Positions 45,450 through 55,965 of a DNA stretch of 64,000 nt are shown here, piece by piece. The stretch is from positions 140,787,426 through 140,851,425 of the forward strand of contig NC_089585.1 in NCBI RefSeq assembly GCF_019320115.1, given 5' to 3'. The position numbers were made by a program, and so were the translations under genes. Origin of the DNA: Miscanthus floridulus (Eukaryota > Streptophyta > Magnoliopsida > Poales > Poaceae). The number at the start of each line of letters is the position of its first letter. The stretch's first letter is position 1. The notes beneath the pieces were generated by a model that was not told the DNA's origin, did no database searches, and worked only from the letters and a program-made list of their open reading frames with translations.

Positions 45450-46107
45450 AGCGTTTTTTCTTGTAATATTTTAGAATAAACAGTATTTTTAAGTATGAAC
45501 AGTACAAATTTAAGTCAGGTCAAATTAGAATTAGAAAATAGAATATATATATATATATATAAGTACAAAGTTGCTAAAAAACTAATGAGGGATTTAAAAT
45601 TATGAAAGTAAAAAAAAAGAAATAGAATTCATCAAAACAAAAATAAATTGGATACAAATACAAATGTTTCACAAAAAAATCCCGTATATTGAAACGAAAA
45701 ATCAAAAAATAAATGAATTTATATACAACAAAATTTACAGATGCAAGAATAAAAAAATGTTGATTTCAAATAAACATAGAAATACTAGAATAAGATGATA
45801 ACGACAAGCAAGCTAGAAAATAGCAAATAAAAAATACAAATGTCTTATAAGCACTCGCGAACTCGCGTGTCGCACGTGTATGTTAACTATAGAAAAATGA
45901 GCTTGGGATTTGCATGAAGAGACCGAAAGAGAAAGAGAGGGGCAGAGAACGGAGATGCTAATGGCCATGGTGACATACTTAGATCCAAATTTTTTATGAT
46001 TCGGTTGGTTTAATTTGAAGGTTTGAATGCAGGCAGAGTTTGAACAAATCTTGCACAAACATGACGACATGCAGTATTCACATCAATCAACAAATGTATT
46101 AGACTAT
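45450..46107. other. AT-rich intergenic DNA
   Basis: Contains a short TA run (45543-45561). No gene or repeat family recognised. Confidence 0.5.
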
Positions 46108-46350
46108 GGGCCTCTTTGGCAGGGCTTCGGCGGCTCCGGCTCCCGCATCTGTCGGCCGCCCATGGGCCGATAAATACCAGGCGGAGCCCCGAAAAACGAG
46201 CTTCTCTTGCTCCACCTCTGTCTGTGAGAGAGGAAAAGGAGAAGAGAAAAAAACAGCTTTGATGAGCAATAGCCTTCTATCGACCCATGGACAACCGACA
46301 GGTACGGAAGAACGGGAGGCAGAGGCGCCGAAGCCCTGCCAAAGAGGACC
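46108..46350. mobile_element. MITE with 25-bp terminal inverted repeats
   Basis: The left end GGGCCTCTTTGGCAGGGCTT then CGGCG is mirrored by the right end CGCCG then AAGCCCTGCCAAAGAGGACC, with one mismatch. TAT is present on both sides (46105-46107 and 46351-46353) as a possible 3-bp target duplication. Non-coding, 243 bp. It lies less than 80 bp past the stop of the ARM gene. Confidence 0.85.
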
Positions 46351-46426
46351 TATGTATTTTTTTTAGCCAAGCTACACTACGAACGATGCTACTATTTTTT
46401 TGTACAAAGAAGACGTCAGCCTTTGA

Positions 46427-47425
46427 CTAGCCGTGCGTGGACGCCGACGCCGGCGACGAGATGTAGGGATCGGACTGCACGAGGCCGTCGAGGAAATCGG
46501 AGAGGCGGTGCTCGCGCCTCCTGGCGGCGGGACCGGCGCCCTCGAGCGCGCGCAGCAGCGCCTCTGCCTTGGCCTTCCCGCGGGGGCTGGCGGCGCTGTC
46601 CTCGGCGAGCTCGCGCACGGTCTCCTCAGCACCCCCGACGGCGACCACCTCAGCCGCGGCCGCCTCGCCGCCGGCGACGACGAGGTTAAGCAGCGCGGCG
46701 GCGGCGTTCTCCCTTGCCCTGGGCGTGGCGGCGCCGCCCGCCTCGACGAGGTCAAGGAGGATGCGCACCCCGGACACCCACCGGAACGCCTCGAGGCTCT
46801 CGGCGCACCCGGCCACCTGCGCGACCACGGCGGTGGCGTCCTCCACGATGCCGTTCCGCTCGTCCGTCATCACCAGCGCGAAGAGCGCCTGCACGACGCC
46901 CAGGGAGACCAGCGTCGCGCGGCTCGGCGTGTACAGCGCCACGCCGAACAGCGCCTTGAGCGCGTCCTTGGTGGCGCGCGTGCTTGGCTTGGGCGACGCG
47001 CGGAGGAGCGCCACCAGCGCCGATAGCAGCGGCCGCCGCGCGCACACCGCCGCGCGGTGGGACTCCCCGCCGCAGAGGAGGCTGTAGACCACGGCCGCCG
47101 CGTGGTGCGCGGCGTGGCCGGATCGCAGCGCCGACGTCAGCGCGTCCAGCACGCCGGGAGCCGTCGCCACCTGGTCCCGCGCCGAGATGGAGATGTTGAG
47201 GAGCGCGGCCGCCGCGTCCACGGACACGGGCGACGCGTGGTGGAGCTGCGCGGCGAGGAGGGGCACCGCGCCCGCGTCCGCTAGCGGCGCCCGGATCTCG
47301 GGGTCTTCCTTGGAGGCGAGGCGGATCTCGGACACCGCCGCCGCCGCCGCGGCCCCGTCGCAAGCCGCGGTGGCGCCGCGCAGGCGGCCCACCAGGACCC
47401 GTGCCGTGTGCGGCTTCACTTCCAT
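46427..47425 (-). CDS. Armadillo-repeat protein, intronless (332 aa)
   Basis: From the ATG at 47425 the protein begins MEVKPHTARVLVGRLRGATA and is Ala/Leu/Val-rich throughout. It shows ARM-repeat helices such as EIRAPLADAGAVPLLAAQL, VDAAAALLNISIS, HAAAVVYSLLCGGE, DALKALFGVALYTPSR, ENAAAALLNLVVAGGE and GKAKAEALLRALEG. This is the ARM part of plant U-box (PUB) E3-like proteins, but no U-box is present, so it is an ARM-only protein probably acting in protein-protein binding. The C-terminus is FLDGLVQSDPYISSP. Extreme GC at third codon positions and absence of introns are common for grass PUB-ARM genes. An upstream extension of the frame to 47593 starts at a non-ATG codon and is low-complexity, so I prefer 47425. 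The many open frames on the opposite strand are GC artefacts. Confidence 0.9.
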   Translation of the reverse strand: MEVKPHTARVLVGRLRGATAACDGAAAAAAVSEIRLASKEDPEIRAPLADAGAVPLLAAQLHHASPVSVDAAAALLNISISARDQVATAPGVLDALTSALRSGHAAHHAAAVVYSLLCGGESHRAAVCARRPLLSALVALLRASPKPSTRATKDALKALFGVALYTPSRATLVSLGVVQALFALVMTDERNGIVEDATAVVAQVAGCAESLEAFRWVSGVRILLDLVEAGGAATPRARENAAAALLNLVVAGGEAAAAEVVAVGGAEETVRELAEDSAASPRGKAKAEALLRALEGAGPAARRREHRLSDFLDGLVQSDPYISSPASASTHG

Positions 47426-48769
47426 CGCTGTCGGTGTCGCGGGAGGAGGATCGGGATTCGGAGGCGGTCGAGTTGCGTGCAGACAAGCGCGGCGGGTTCG
47501 GTTTTGGAGCTGTCTGCGGGAGCTTGGAGTTGAAGGCGGTTTTTGTTGGAGATTAGGTGGCGGATCGCGGCAGGTGGAGTGGTGGGGAAGCACGCACGCG
47601 GCACGCCGGGCCGGAACGCGGGAGGAAGGCGGCGATGATCAGGATCGAATGGAGTGAACGGGACGTAATTACCGCGCGCGCGCGCGTGTTCTTGAAGCTT
47701 TTTCGTTTTTTCCGCCCTGCTTCTGTGCCTCGTGGCTCGTGGTGTTGAACGTTTCTACGGCATTTCAACTTTCGGAGCGCACGCCGTCATGTGTTCAAAC
47801 CTCTTTTCCCGTTTCCCTTCCTTTTGGCATATGCTAAAGGATTCTTGGGAATTTTTATTTTTCGGGACGCATTTGTTCCAAATAGTCGTGTAAAAGTAAA
47901 AGTATACAGGAAATTGGTTTTCAGGTGACGGATAATGATCTGTTTGCTCTTGAAGTTTGAACTTGGGTGATTCTGCCCGGCAGGTGGTTGGGAAATTTCA
48001 GAGCAGGGGAGGTGGAGGCATCCAAGTGTCGCATCACCCGGCTGCTATCCTCCCTCCACGCTGATGAAGTAGTCAAGGCTCCGTTAGCTCTCTTAATCTC
48101 GACAGAAACTGACTGAAAAATATTGTTCTGGTTGAATTGTTGTAAGAGAAAAATATTATTCTGACTAAAAAAATACCGAAAAACCAAATATGGATAAACA
48201 GGGCCAAGTAGTTGGACCGCCTAATCGTGACAAGGAAGCCGTCACTTGAGTAGGCATTATTCTACTTCTCTGCGTGCTGCAACTGAAAGAGACAAAGGGA
48301 ACATGAACAGTATGGGTTCGTCAGCGCGTTGACAGTTGACACCGTGCTGCAGCATGCTTCGATTTTTCATTTTTTACCCGCTTGACCTTCGCGGCTCACC
48401 CTGATGTGATCTCAGTTAAAATTCTAAAACAAACAAAGGTAACATGGTATTCTGTGACGCTCACGTGTTATTTAACTGACCGAGTCGGACGTAATGGGCA
48501 GGTTAATTATTTAACTATAGTTTAACTAGGTGCGTTGCCAAGATTACGATGCGAGTCACGATTGCTGCTGACAGAATCAGAATCCATCCATCCTCTCAAA
48601 TCTCAAAGTCCCACTGATCGCGTTTTGTGCGCCAAGCCGTGGCGTTTGCGTCGGCACCCGGTCAAGTCGCTCCCAACTAAAGTCGTGCGGATACTTTGAC
48701 CACGGTAATTTGTTAGTTCCATGAACGATTCCACAGCTGATGCTCGTTCACATGCATGGCCTTCTATTT
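47426..48769. other. Upstream region of the ARM gene, no further gene
   Basis: Includes a (CG)n run at about 47671-47686 and AT-rich sequence after 47800. No clear TATA box was found at a convincing distance. No coding sequence recognised beyond this. Confidence 0.5.
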
Positions 48770-50819
48770 ATGAATGAGAGATAGGGGGCGCTTTCGCTGC
48801 GCCGGTTTTGAGGCCACGCCACCAGGCAACGCGGCAGACCGCACGAAATCTCCTACAACTAAAAATAACAAAGCATGGATATTTTTTTTGGTGCGACATT
48901 CGTCCATCGTTATGTCAACCCGCCCATGCGATTTTTCTCCGCGCACCGTCCGCCCGTCTCCTAAGTAAAGAAACGCCCACCCTGCTCCCGTGCCCACCCA
49001 CGCCCGCCCGTAGTAGGCTGCGCCGCCGCCGCATGCGCACCATCGTCACCCGCGCCCACCCGCATCTGGGCGCGCCGCCGGCGGCCGCGTAGAGCTGGGG
49101 AACCCCCGTCTAGCCTTCTCGGTGGCTCCATGCGTCGCTCCTCGACGTACTCGCTCTCCATCTCTCTCGCGCGCGCGAGGGCACGGGCGCACGCCCGCAC
49201 CTACACGGGGGCACGGGAGGTCCCATGCAGGCTTCTCCGATCCCCAACAAGTCGGCAGCAGTGATCCCAAGCGGCCTCCCATGCTTTCCGTGCCTATGCC
49301 GAGCGAGTCTCCTGTCGTGCGGAAGAAAGAAATGGCGCTGCTGCCGCTAGCGCGCCGCCGCCGTCGTTCCCACGTGTGCACCTTGAACGCCGGTTGCAGA
49401 TCCAGGTGCTCCTCCTCCAGATCCCATCTCCATCTCCTCCATATCATCTTCTTGTCATTCCCCTTCACTTTCCCTTTCCCTTCTTGATTCGATTTGATGG
49501 TTCCAATGCAGGATGCATCCCGTCGAGCTTTGATTCAGATTCGAGTGCAGGGCACGGCTTCTTCATGAGGTAAACATGGGCGATACATGGAACTCCAGCT
49601 TTCCCCCTCCACGTCAGACCCTTTTTTAGTAATATTCATGTTTATTGAAGAGATGTACACAATACTGCTGGATAGTAAATGCGTTAGTGTTTGAGGAATC
49701 CATCATCGTCAGACCATTTGATGACACACAGGCAGAGGCGGAACAGGGACACGACTTCTAAAACCAACTTATGGTTGTAACATTCTAACACTTCCTTATA
49801 GGTGACTCTGGAATGAAATGATCTTCATTCGGCTTAGTTGCTGCTTTTGTAGAGATTGAAGATGTTATAACACTCATGAAGATGTACTGTTTCCATCAAT
49901 ATATTGATTTATTGTACTGTTTCTTATCTTATTCATCTCAAAATGCACTTCTGAAAAATCAGCAAATCCAGAAAAGTTTAATTTCAATTCCTTGATTCTG
50001 ATGCAAATGCATCTGTATTTGTCTTACAATCTCGAGCCATAAGTAACATGTATTGCTGCCCTTGCTGCATGACTCTATTTAATTTTAGAAAAGGCAAGCC
50101 AAGTTGTTTAATGATTAGTATCTTGAGTCAAATGAATTAAAAAGGCAAGCCAAGTTGTCTAATGTTTAGTATCTTGAGGCATTTATATTCAGATAGCCTT
50201 ACTTTCAATTTAATCATTAATAGTTCAATAAAAAAAGTTTCAGAAATAACGTATTGATTTTTCACCATGACTTCTTCCTGATTTTTCAAAAGATCTGAAC
50301 TGCTAAATAAATTTTGTAGTATACTGTATCTAAATGTCTATTGTCTATCATTGTTCCTGGTTCTTTTTTACTAGCACTCTTTGGTATCTTCATTTTAGAA
50401 CTGTAAAGATAATTTTTGTCTTTTACTATTTGCTGGACCTGACAGATTCTTGTTTTACTGGGTACAATGTTTTTTTTACTGAAACAAAACTCTCGATTAT
50501 TTTAAAAAAAAACTCTACGGTAACTAATATGTTCTTTTTACTTCTGTATTCTGCCTGTTCGTTAAACTTAAGTCTTTTTGCTACTAGATATATTAGAATA
50601 TTTTATTGGCCTTGCTAAAAGATGTTTGTTCCTGCTGTTCATACTTTGATAGTCATTTGTTTTTATGATACTGATTTGGTGTAGCTGCACAAAGAATATA
50701 TTTGTTCATGCAATATATAGTCATATTATATTCTTGTTTATTCTGTTAGATGGGTTTGCCTGACCAAAGAATATAATATTTGATAATGCAACTATATATC
50801 TACTATATAAATTGTCTAA
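48770..50819. other. GC-rich block (48780-49580) and AT-rich sequence, left part of the gene-fragment mosaic
   Basis: Overlapping open frames on both strands in 48760-49490 match no family. An exon-like piece lies at 49512-49570 (acceptor CCAATGCAG, donor GAGGTAAAC). AAGGCAAGCCAAGTTGT is duplicated with a 51-bp period at 50091 and 50142. The left border of the mosaic (a Helitron 5' TC end) could not be located. Confidence 0.4.
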
Positions 50820-51151
50820 TTCTTTCGTATCGCGTGGTGTCCCTGAATAATTGCAAATCTATATTTTTATCAGCCGACGGTGTTCATGAAAAGTATTAGT
50901 TGCATTAGGCTTCTTTTCCTGTCGAAATACTTGCCCCTGTGTCGACCCCATCGAAGGCTTTGATGATCTCGCTAATTATTAGGGGCGCCATTGTATTGGG
51001 CATTATTGTGGTATACTGGTATAGCAGTAGACAATTAACAAAAAGCTACTACTTTAGAATTATTTTAGGCATAGATGCACTGAGAGATATGAGGCGCATC
51101 TGTGGTACAACAATTGCAGAAGGGAAGAACAAACTTACAAGGGTCGTCAAG
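50820..51151 (+). pseudogene. AP2-domain transcription factor fragment (AINTEGUMENTA/PLETHORA type)
   Basis: After an acceptor TTTTAG, bases 51070-51151 encode [20 protein letters not shown] followed by QTYKGRQ and a GT donor. This is the exon of the first AP2 repeat that in ANT/PLT genes reads HRWTGRYEAHLWDN...KGRQ; Trp to Cys and Gly to Glu are changed. Upstream, 50826-50852 (TCGTATCGCGTGGTGTCCCTG) looks like the decayed end of the preceding exon (YRGVTR). The exon borders agree with the usual ANT/PLT gene structure, so this is a genomic, not an mRNA-derived, copy. The rest of the gene is absent. Confidence 0.75.
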
Positions 51152-52222
51152 GTTGTTATTTTAAATATGTATTTTTTTTATAAATTTAATCTTTCCACAG
51201 TGTTGTTATCTATTTACTGACATTACTTTGCTTTTATCATTTTTTGGATTTGTTGTGATGATTTGCTGGATTGAAATCAATTTTTGAATCTACAGTCTAT
51301 TTAGATACGCAATTTCACTTGATTTGGATCCAACTACTTAATTTAGTTTGTTTCTTTTTTTCCTATATAAACATCTTTTTTTATCTCTACTTGGGCACCT
51401 TCAGTAAGTAGCAGAAATTCTTATGAAATAAATGGCTAAGGGGGCAACAACAATTTACCACATATGTGTCACTGTTAGTTTCATGATTTAGTTTTTAAAA
51501 GAAGTGCAGGTTCATCATCAAGGCACAGTTGCTTTAAGTTTTTCCGTTATTTAGTTCATAGATGGTTATAGAATGTCCTTATTTTGTCTTCTTACTACAG
51601 GGTGTTGCTTAGTGTGTGGCCTATATATATTTGTATCACATCCGTGTGAAATCAATGAATAATGAAAATAGTCTCATTTGCCGTTGAAATAAAATTAGTG
51701 GAACTTTTCAGTCTCCTATTTCATATTAAATTGGTGCATGACAACGTAGATTGCCTGGTTTGAACATTGTACAACTCGTGGAAGAGGTAATACTGCTAGG
51801 ACGGCTATGGATCACGGTGTTGGTGGTGCCCGTGCTAACAGTGGGATAAGGGAGAGAACGGCCCATCTCCAGGCCGGTGCCGCTCGCCACCCATCTCCAG
51901 GCCGCGCGGCGGCCCTCACTAGTCATGCTCGTAGACCTGGCCCGGGCCGCACGGCACTGGCCCTAGCCCGGTCAAGCGGAGTCACGTTCGCCGGCCCGCC
52001 CCATGCCGCGCGCGCCTACCGATGCCGCCTCTGCGCACGCCTACAAGGGCTGCATGCGACGTCGCCTCCGCGTGCCGCTTCCTAGGCATCACGGGCCATC
52101 CTCGCCACCTCCTACGCGTGCGGCTTCCTGGGCAGCATGGGCCGCCCTCACCGCGTTGTTCAGCCCAAGCCTCCTCGTTCACCGCGGTCTAAGACCACCC
52201 AGTGCCGGAGATCTCATCGCCG
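51152..52222. other. Spacer between gene fragments
   Basis: AT-rich until 51720. RRLPGLNIVQLVEE followed by a GTAATA donor (51748-51793, plus) is exon-like but unidentified. A GC-rich block (51800-52215) with overlapping frames may be captured 5' sequence. Confidence 0.35.
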
Positions 52223-52419
52223 ATGGCTATCCGAGTGCGACTCGCGGCGACCAGCCTCAACTTCACCACGTTCCTCTAGGTACAGGCCAAGTACCAGGAG
52301 CGGCCCCCGCCCCCGTTCGTGCCTGGATCCGACTACTCTGGCGTGGCATGGCTGACGCAGTACGGCCCGACGTGCCTAGGGTCCTTGGCTGAGCAAATCC
52401 TCACCGAGGAGAAGCAGCT
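52223..52419 (+). pseudogene. Quinone oxidoreductase-like (zinc-type ADH superfamily) exon fragment
   Basis: Translation gives MAIRVRLAATSLNFTTFL, a TAG at 52277-52279, then VQAKYQERPPPPFVPGSDYS followed by G and a disrupted stretch ending AEQILTEEKQL. VRVxATSLNFxxxLxxxxxYQExPPxPFxPGSDYSG is the N-terminal GroES-like part of the plant quinone-oxidoreductase-like protein family. After GSDYSG the frame is lost by small indels where VDAVGP and GDRVCSF should be, and recovers at the end. A GTGAGT donor follows the end of the exon. The remainder of the enzyme is missing. Dead fragment. Confidence 0.72.
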
Positions 52420-53055
52420 GTGAGTTCTTAGTTGTGCTAATTCCTTTTAGTTTCCTTTTTTTGTTTGAGGTCACGGTGGTTCGATGGTTTAGATTCTCCA
52501 GGATATATATATTTTTTAATTTCTTTCTTGGATCATTGGATGGTTACGTTAGGTGTAGATGGGGGGTCTCAGGAGTAAAAATGTTGCTGTTTTTTTGGAA
52601 CAGGTAAATCTCTTGGTACTTTGTGAGTTGCCACAAATGATAGTTCAATGGTGGCATGAAAAGAATATATTGGGTTCACGATGCAAATATGGTCCTTTGT
52701 TCGATAGTAGAAGTATAGTAGTACTATTGTGATAGCTTGGTAGTGGCGTTGAAAATGTTTATCTGTTAGGATTTTCGTTTATGTGTTCATGTGTAACTAG
52801 ACAATGTACATATAAACGGATAATGCCTTCCATGGCCATACATGCTAATAACAAACAAAAATTTCTTTGCATGCAACATGCCCTGTTGTCGAGAAATAGT
52901 GACCATTCAGATTACTTTAGCTTTTTGTACTGCTAATTCTTGTTGATTTATTCTTGTAAGTTGATTCTCCTGCACAGGCTTCTTTTTCTTTTCTGTTGTG
53001 ATGGTTATGGAGTGCATTGGATTGTTGCTGAATTTTCTACCGGTCTGAATCACAG

Positions 53056-53257
53056 GAATCATGTTGGGGTTGTATGAGGACAACAGATACAAGTCTGAAT
53101 CAAAAAAGGTGCACCTAAAACAGGTTGATATTATTGGACTGAGTTATGGTGCCGAGGTGGATCATAAACTTAAGTAGGCTAATGATCTTTCGTCGGGTGT
53201 GATATTCGGAAGAGAGCTTGTGAACTCTCCACTCTCCGGCAAATGTCCTTACCCCTG
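53056..53257 (+). pseudogene. Leucine aminopeptidase fragment, exon A
   Basis: After the acceptor AATCACAG the exon reads GIMLGLYEDNRYKSESKK, then VHLKQVDIIGLSYGAEVDHK, a TAG at 53175-53177, then ANDLSSGVIFGRELVNSP. This is the region just before the catalytic domain of plant M17 leucine aminopeptidases. A 7-bp duplication (ACTCTCC twice, 53224-53237) shifts the frame before ANVLTP, after which the exon ends ACCCCTG with a GT donor. Exon B at 54805-55030 continues precisely. Confidence 0.88.
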
Positions 53258-53279
53258 GTCCATGGATCTTTCTTGATTA

Positions 53280-54744
53280 TGAAAGCATCTAGGCCCCTAG
53301 TTGGGTTTCGGTGATTAATGACAATACGTAATTACTATGACTAACGTGTGTTTTGTAGAGGCAATTAAGTTAGGTCATGGTAATGGAGATTGGTTGGGCA
53401 ATCATGGTTGTCATGCCCCTATGATGGAAATAGTTTTGGTTTTCAAAGGATGGACGACAAGGTTAAGGATGGACTAGTTCTAAGTGTCATTTGGAGTTGG
53501 AGAGACACTTAGAGTAGTTTAGGACTTTGTTTTTCCCTTTGGTCGTACTATTAAGGGGGGTATGGACGGATAGCTTGACCTAGGTGAGTCTAGTGAGTTA
53601 GGTGTGGTGCACACTTGTCAAATCTAGCACTAGGTAGCTCCTAAAAAGCCCTTAGATCAATTAGAGCAAACTTCATTCGCATATGATTGCGAGATGGAAG
53701 TGAATGGAGGGTCAAATGCTGACCGAACGCTGGCGCAGAGTCCGGTCAGGTCATTTGATCAAGGTGAAATCGTCTGGTGTGATCGGATATTGAGAGGTGA
53801 GTGACCGGACGCTGAGTGCCAGCGTCCGGTCGACTCTAGTAAGGTTCTAGAGAGGGAAAATCGTGACTAGACACGTCCGGTCAGTGCTGACCGGACGTTG
53901 TCCAGCGTCCAGTCACAACTTAAACACTGGGTTTCGGGGAGAACTGACCGGAGCGTCCGGTCAACTTGACCAGAGCGTTCGGTCACCCCATAGAGGCACA
54001 TAACGGTTCGTTTTAAACACGGGTATATAAATACTTCCTCCATTCGTGTGAGGGGGTACTTTTGCTCATTCCAACAGCTGAAAAACACCCTTGAGAGTGC
54101 CAAGAAGTGTAAGGCCCTAGTGAGATGATTGAGATTTGAGAATCCAAGAGTGAGACCTCATTAGTGAAAGTAAGAGTAGCAAAGTGTGCGTCCACCCTTC
54201 TCATTAGGCTTGTCATGGTCAAGTGAGAGTTCGTGCTTGTTACTCTTGGTGATCGCCATCACCTAGACGACTTGGTGGTGATTGGGAGCTTGGTGATCAT
54301 CCGACGGAGCTTGTGGATGACCCAACTCAAGTTGTGAGCGGTTGTGGGTGATTTACCACGACGGAGTGCCAAAGAATCAACCCATAGAGAGCACTTGATC
54401 CTTGCGTGGATTAAGGGGGAGCTACACCCTTACGTGGGTGCTCCAACGAGGACTAGTGGGGAGTGGCGACTCTCCCATACCTCGACAAAACATTACCGCG
54501 TTCCTCCTTCTCTCTTTACTTTGAGCATTTACTTTGAGCAATTCAATTCTTGTCTTTACATTCATAGAATTGTCATGCTATAGTAGGATTGGAACTTAGG
54601 TCGCAAGACTTTTTGTGCGGTAGAACATTAGAAACACTTTCTAGGCACAAGGGGTGAAGTTGGGCTAACCGTAGGGTTTAATTATTGCAAAGAAATTTAG
54701 AATTAGCCCAATTCACCCCCCTCTTGGGCATCTTGATCCTTTCA
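53280..54744 (+). repeat. SIRE-type copia solo LTR (1.47 kb) inside the aminopeptidase intron
   Basis: It starts TGAAAGCATCTAGGCCCC and ends TCTTGATCCTTTCA. A TATA box GGGTATATAAAT is at 54021-54032. Words such as GACCGGACGCTG occur at 53800-53960. The flanks are GATTA (53275-53279) and GATTG (54745-54749), a 4-of-5 match to a target duplication. There is no internal region, so it is a product of LTR-LTR recombination. Without it the two aminopeptidase exons would be separated by an intron of only about 80 bp. Confidence 0.85.
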
Positions 54745-54804
54745 GATTGTTCTTCATAGATTTATTGTCAGTATACTTATTGCAGTCATCCTTTGTCCTT
54801 TCAG

Positions 54805-55030
54805 CTGTGCTTGCGGAGGAGGTGTCAAAGATCGCTTCTACTTTCAGTGATGTGTTCACTGCCACAATACTAGATGTAGAGAAATGCAAAGAGTTGAAGA
54901 TGGGTTCCTACTTGAGAGTTGTTGCATCTTCTGCTAACCCAAGTCACTTCATCCATTTGTGCTACAAACCCACTGATGGGAACGTTAAGAGAAAGCTGGC
55001 TATTGTTGAGAAGGGTTTAACTTTTGACAG
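54805..55030 (+). pseudogene. Leucine aminopeptidase fragment, exon B
   Basis: The acceptor CCTTTCAG is followed by AVLAEEVSKIASTFSDVFTA, then TILDVEKCKELKMGSYL, SHFIHLCYKPTDGNVKRKLA and EKGLTFD, ending at a GACAG/GTTTGT donor. This is the linker and first catalytic strand of plant M17 leucine aminopeptidase (usually KGLTFDSGG, with the metal-binding residues following). GVAAASANPPHF is changed to RVVASSANPSHF and GKGLTF to EKGLTF. The catalytic exons are absent: the next identifiable sequence belongs to a different gene. Confidence 0.9.
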
Positions 55031-55506
55031 GTTTGTACATTGTAGTACTTGCGACATACTCAGTGGCTTTATGAAAAACTAGAAGTAGACATGAAGGTGG
55101 AACAATTTTCTATCTTTCTTATGCTATGATTTTCCCTTCCCACAGGTTCATTAGTTTATTTCTAATGTAACCCCACTCATGTGTGGGGAAATGATCAATT
55201 CATCCTTCTGATTCTGTAAGTCATTTAGGACATTGACACAATCTCCAAAATAACACTTGGACATAATTTTTTTGTAAAAGTATTGTATTTTAATTAGAGA
55301 CATTTATAAATTGTTATGAAAGTAATTTGTATGGGTTCCCTTCATTGTCGTGCCTCAGCTCCGCACTCAGCTTACCTGGCCTGTTTTGCAAATTTTGGCA
55401 TTGATGGAGACTCTATTAGTTTGAGTTGGATGCTATGCATGTGGAATCCGGTAAAAGCAACAAATGGTCCATAATTCTATTTTATCATATATTATTTGGT
55501 TTACAG

Positions 55507-55598
55507 TTGAAGCTAAAAAAATCCTCAGAGCTTGCTAAACCTGATAATATACTTGCTGGTATATGGATTGATCCAAGTTCTAACACAAGGAGTCGAAT
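55507..55598 (+). pseudogene. Chloroplast glutamyl endopeptidase-like fragment, exon C
   Basis: After the acceptor GTTTACAG the exon reads LKLKKSSELAKPDNILAGIW followed by IDPSSNTRSR and a GTAAGT donor. It resembles the N-terminal part of the plant glutamyl endopeptidase (CGEP, prolyl-oligopeptidase family S9), where LPPLxxLAKPExxLAGxRID...NTRSRM is conserved. The ATG codon split across the intron (AT/G) joins in phase to exon D. Confidence 0.75.
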
Positions 55599-55683
55599 GT
55601 AAGTAATGGAATTTATATGATTTTGTATATGGAAAGACGTGCTTGTAATTTTCCTGCAGTTCATTTCCCGTTCTTCTCTTTAG

Positions 55684-55766
55684 GTCCTTATATACTGGGA
55701 TCGGTATCCATTTTCTGAAGTGGTGAATGGATACAAGGATAATGCGAAGGTTAATTTTGTAGGATG
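55684..55766 (+). pseudogene. Glutamyl endopeptidase-like fragment, exon D
   Basis: After TCTCTTTAG the exon reads SLYTGIGIHFL, loses frame, and continues in another frame as VVNGYKDNAKVNFVG before a GTAATT donor. The family sequence is SxYTGIGIHxL...GYPxxAKINFVxW, so a short deletion removed the middle of the exon. It joins in phase to the start of the next exon. Confidence 0.72.
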
Positions 55767-55871
55767 GTAATTTTCCCATTATTCTTCAACAATCCTTTGT
55801 TTTAGTATGATAACGAATTATAGCATGCTGTTTTTTTCCTAATCACGTTCATTCTCTATCCTGAATTCCAG

Positions 55872-55965
55872 GTCACTAGATGATTAGCATGTGGCATTCA
55901 CTGTGTCTATGAACATCAGGGCGCCACTGCTTGCTAATAAATTGATGATTTTATCATCACAATGG
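55872..55965 (+). pseudogene. Glutamyl endopeptidase-like fragment, exon E
   Basis: After GAATTCCAG the exon reads SLDD, a TAG, then HVAFTVSM, matching the WSxDxxHxAFxVR blade of the beta-propeller. Similarity ends soon after (about 55915) and no further CGEP exon is seen. Confidence 0.6.

Noticed and set aside
46433..47657. Plus-strand and second minus-frame ORFs (up to 244 codons) over the ARM gene
   Set aside because: GC-rich third positions keep all frames open; only the minus frame ending at 46427 shows ARM repeats.
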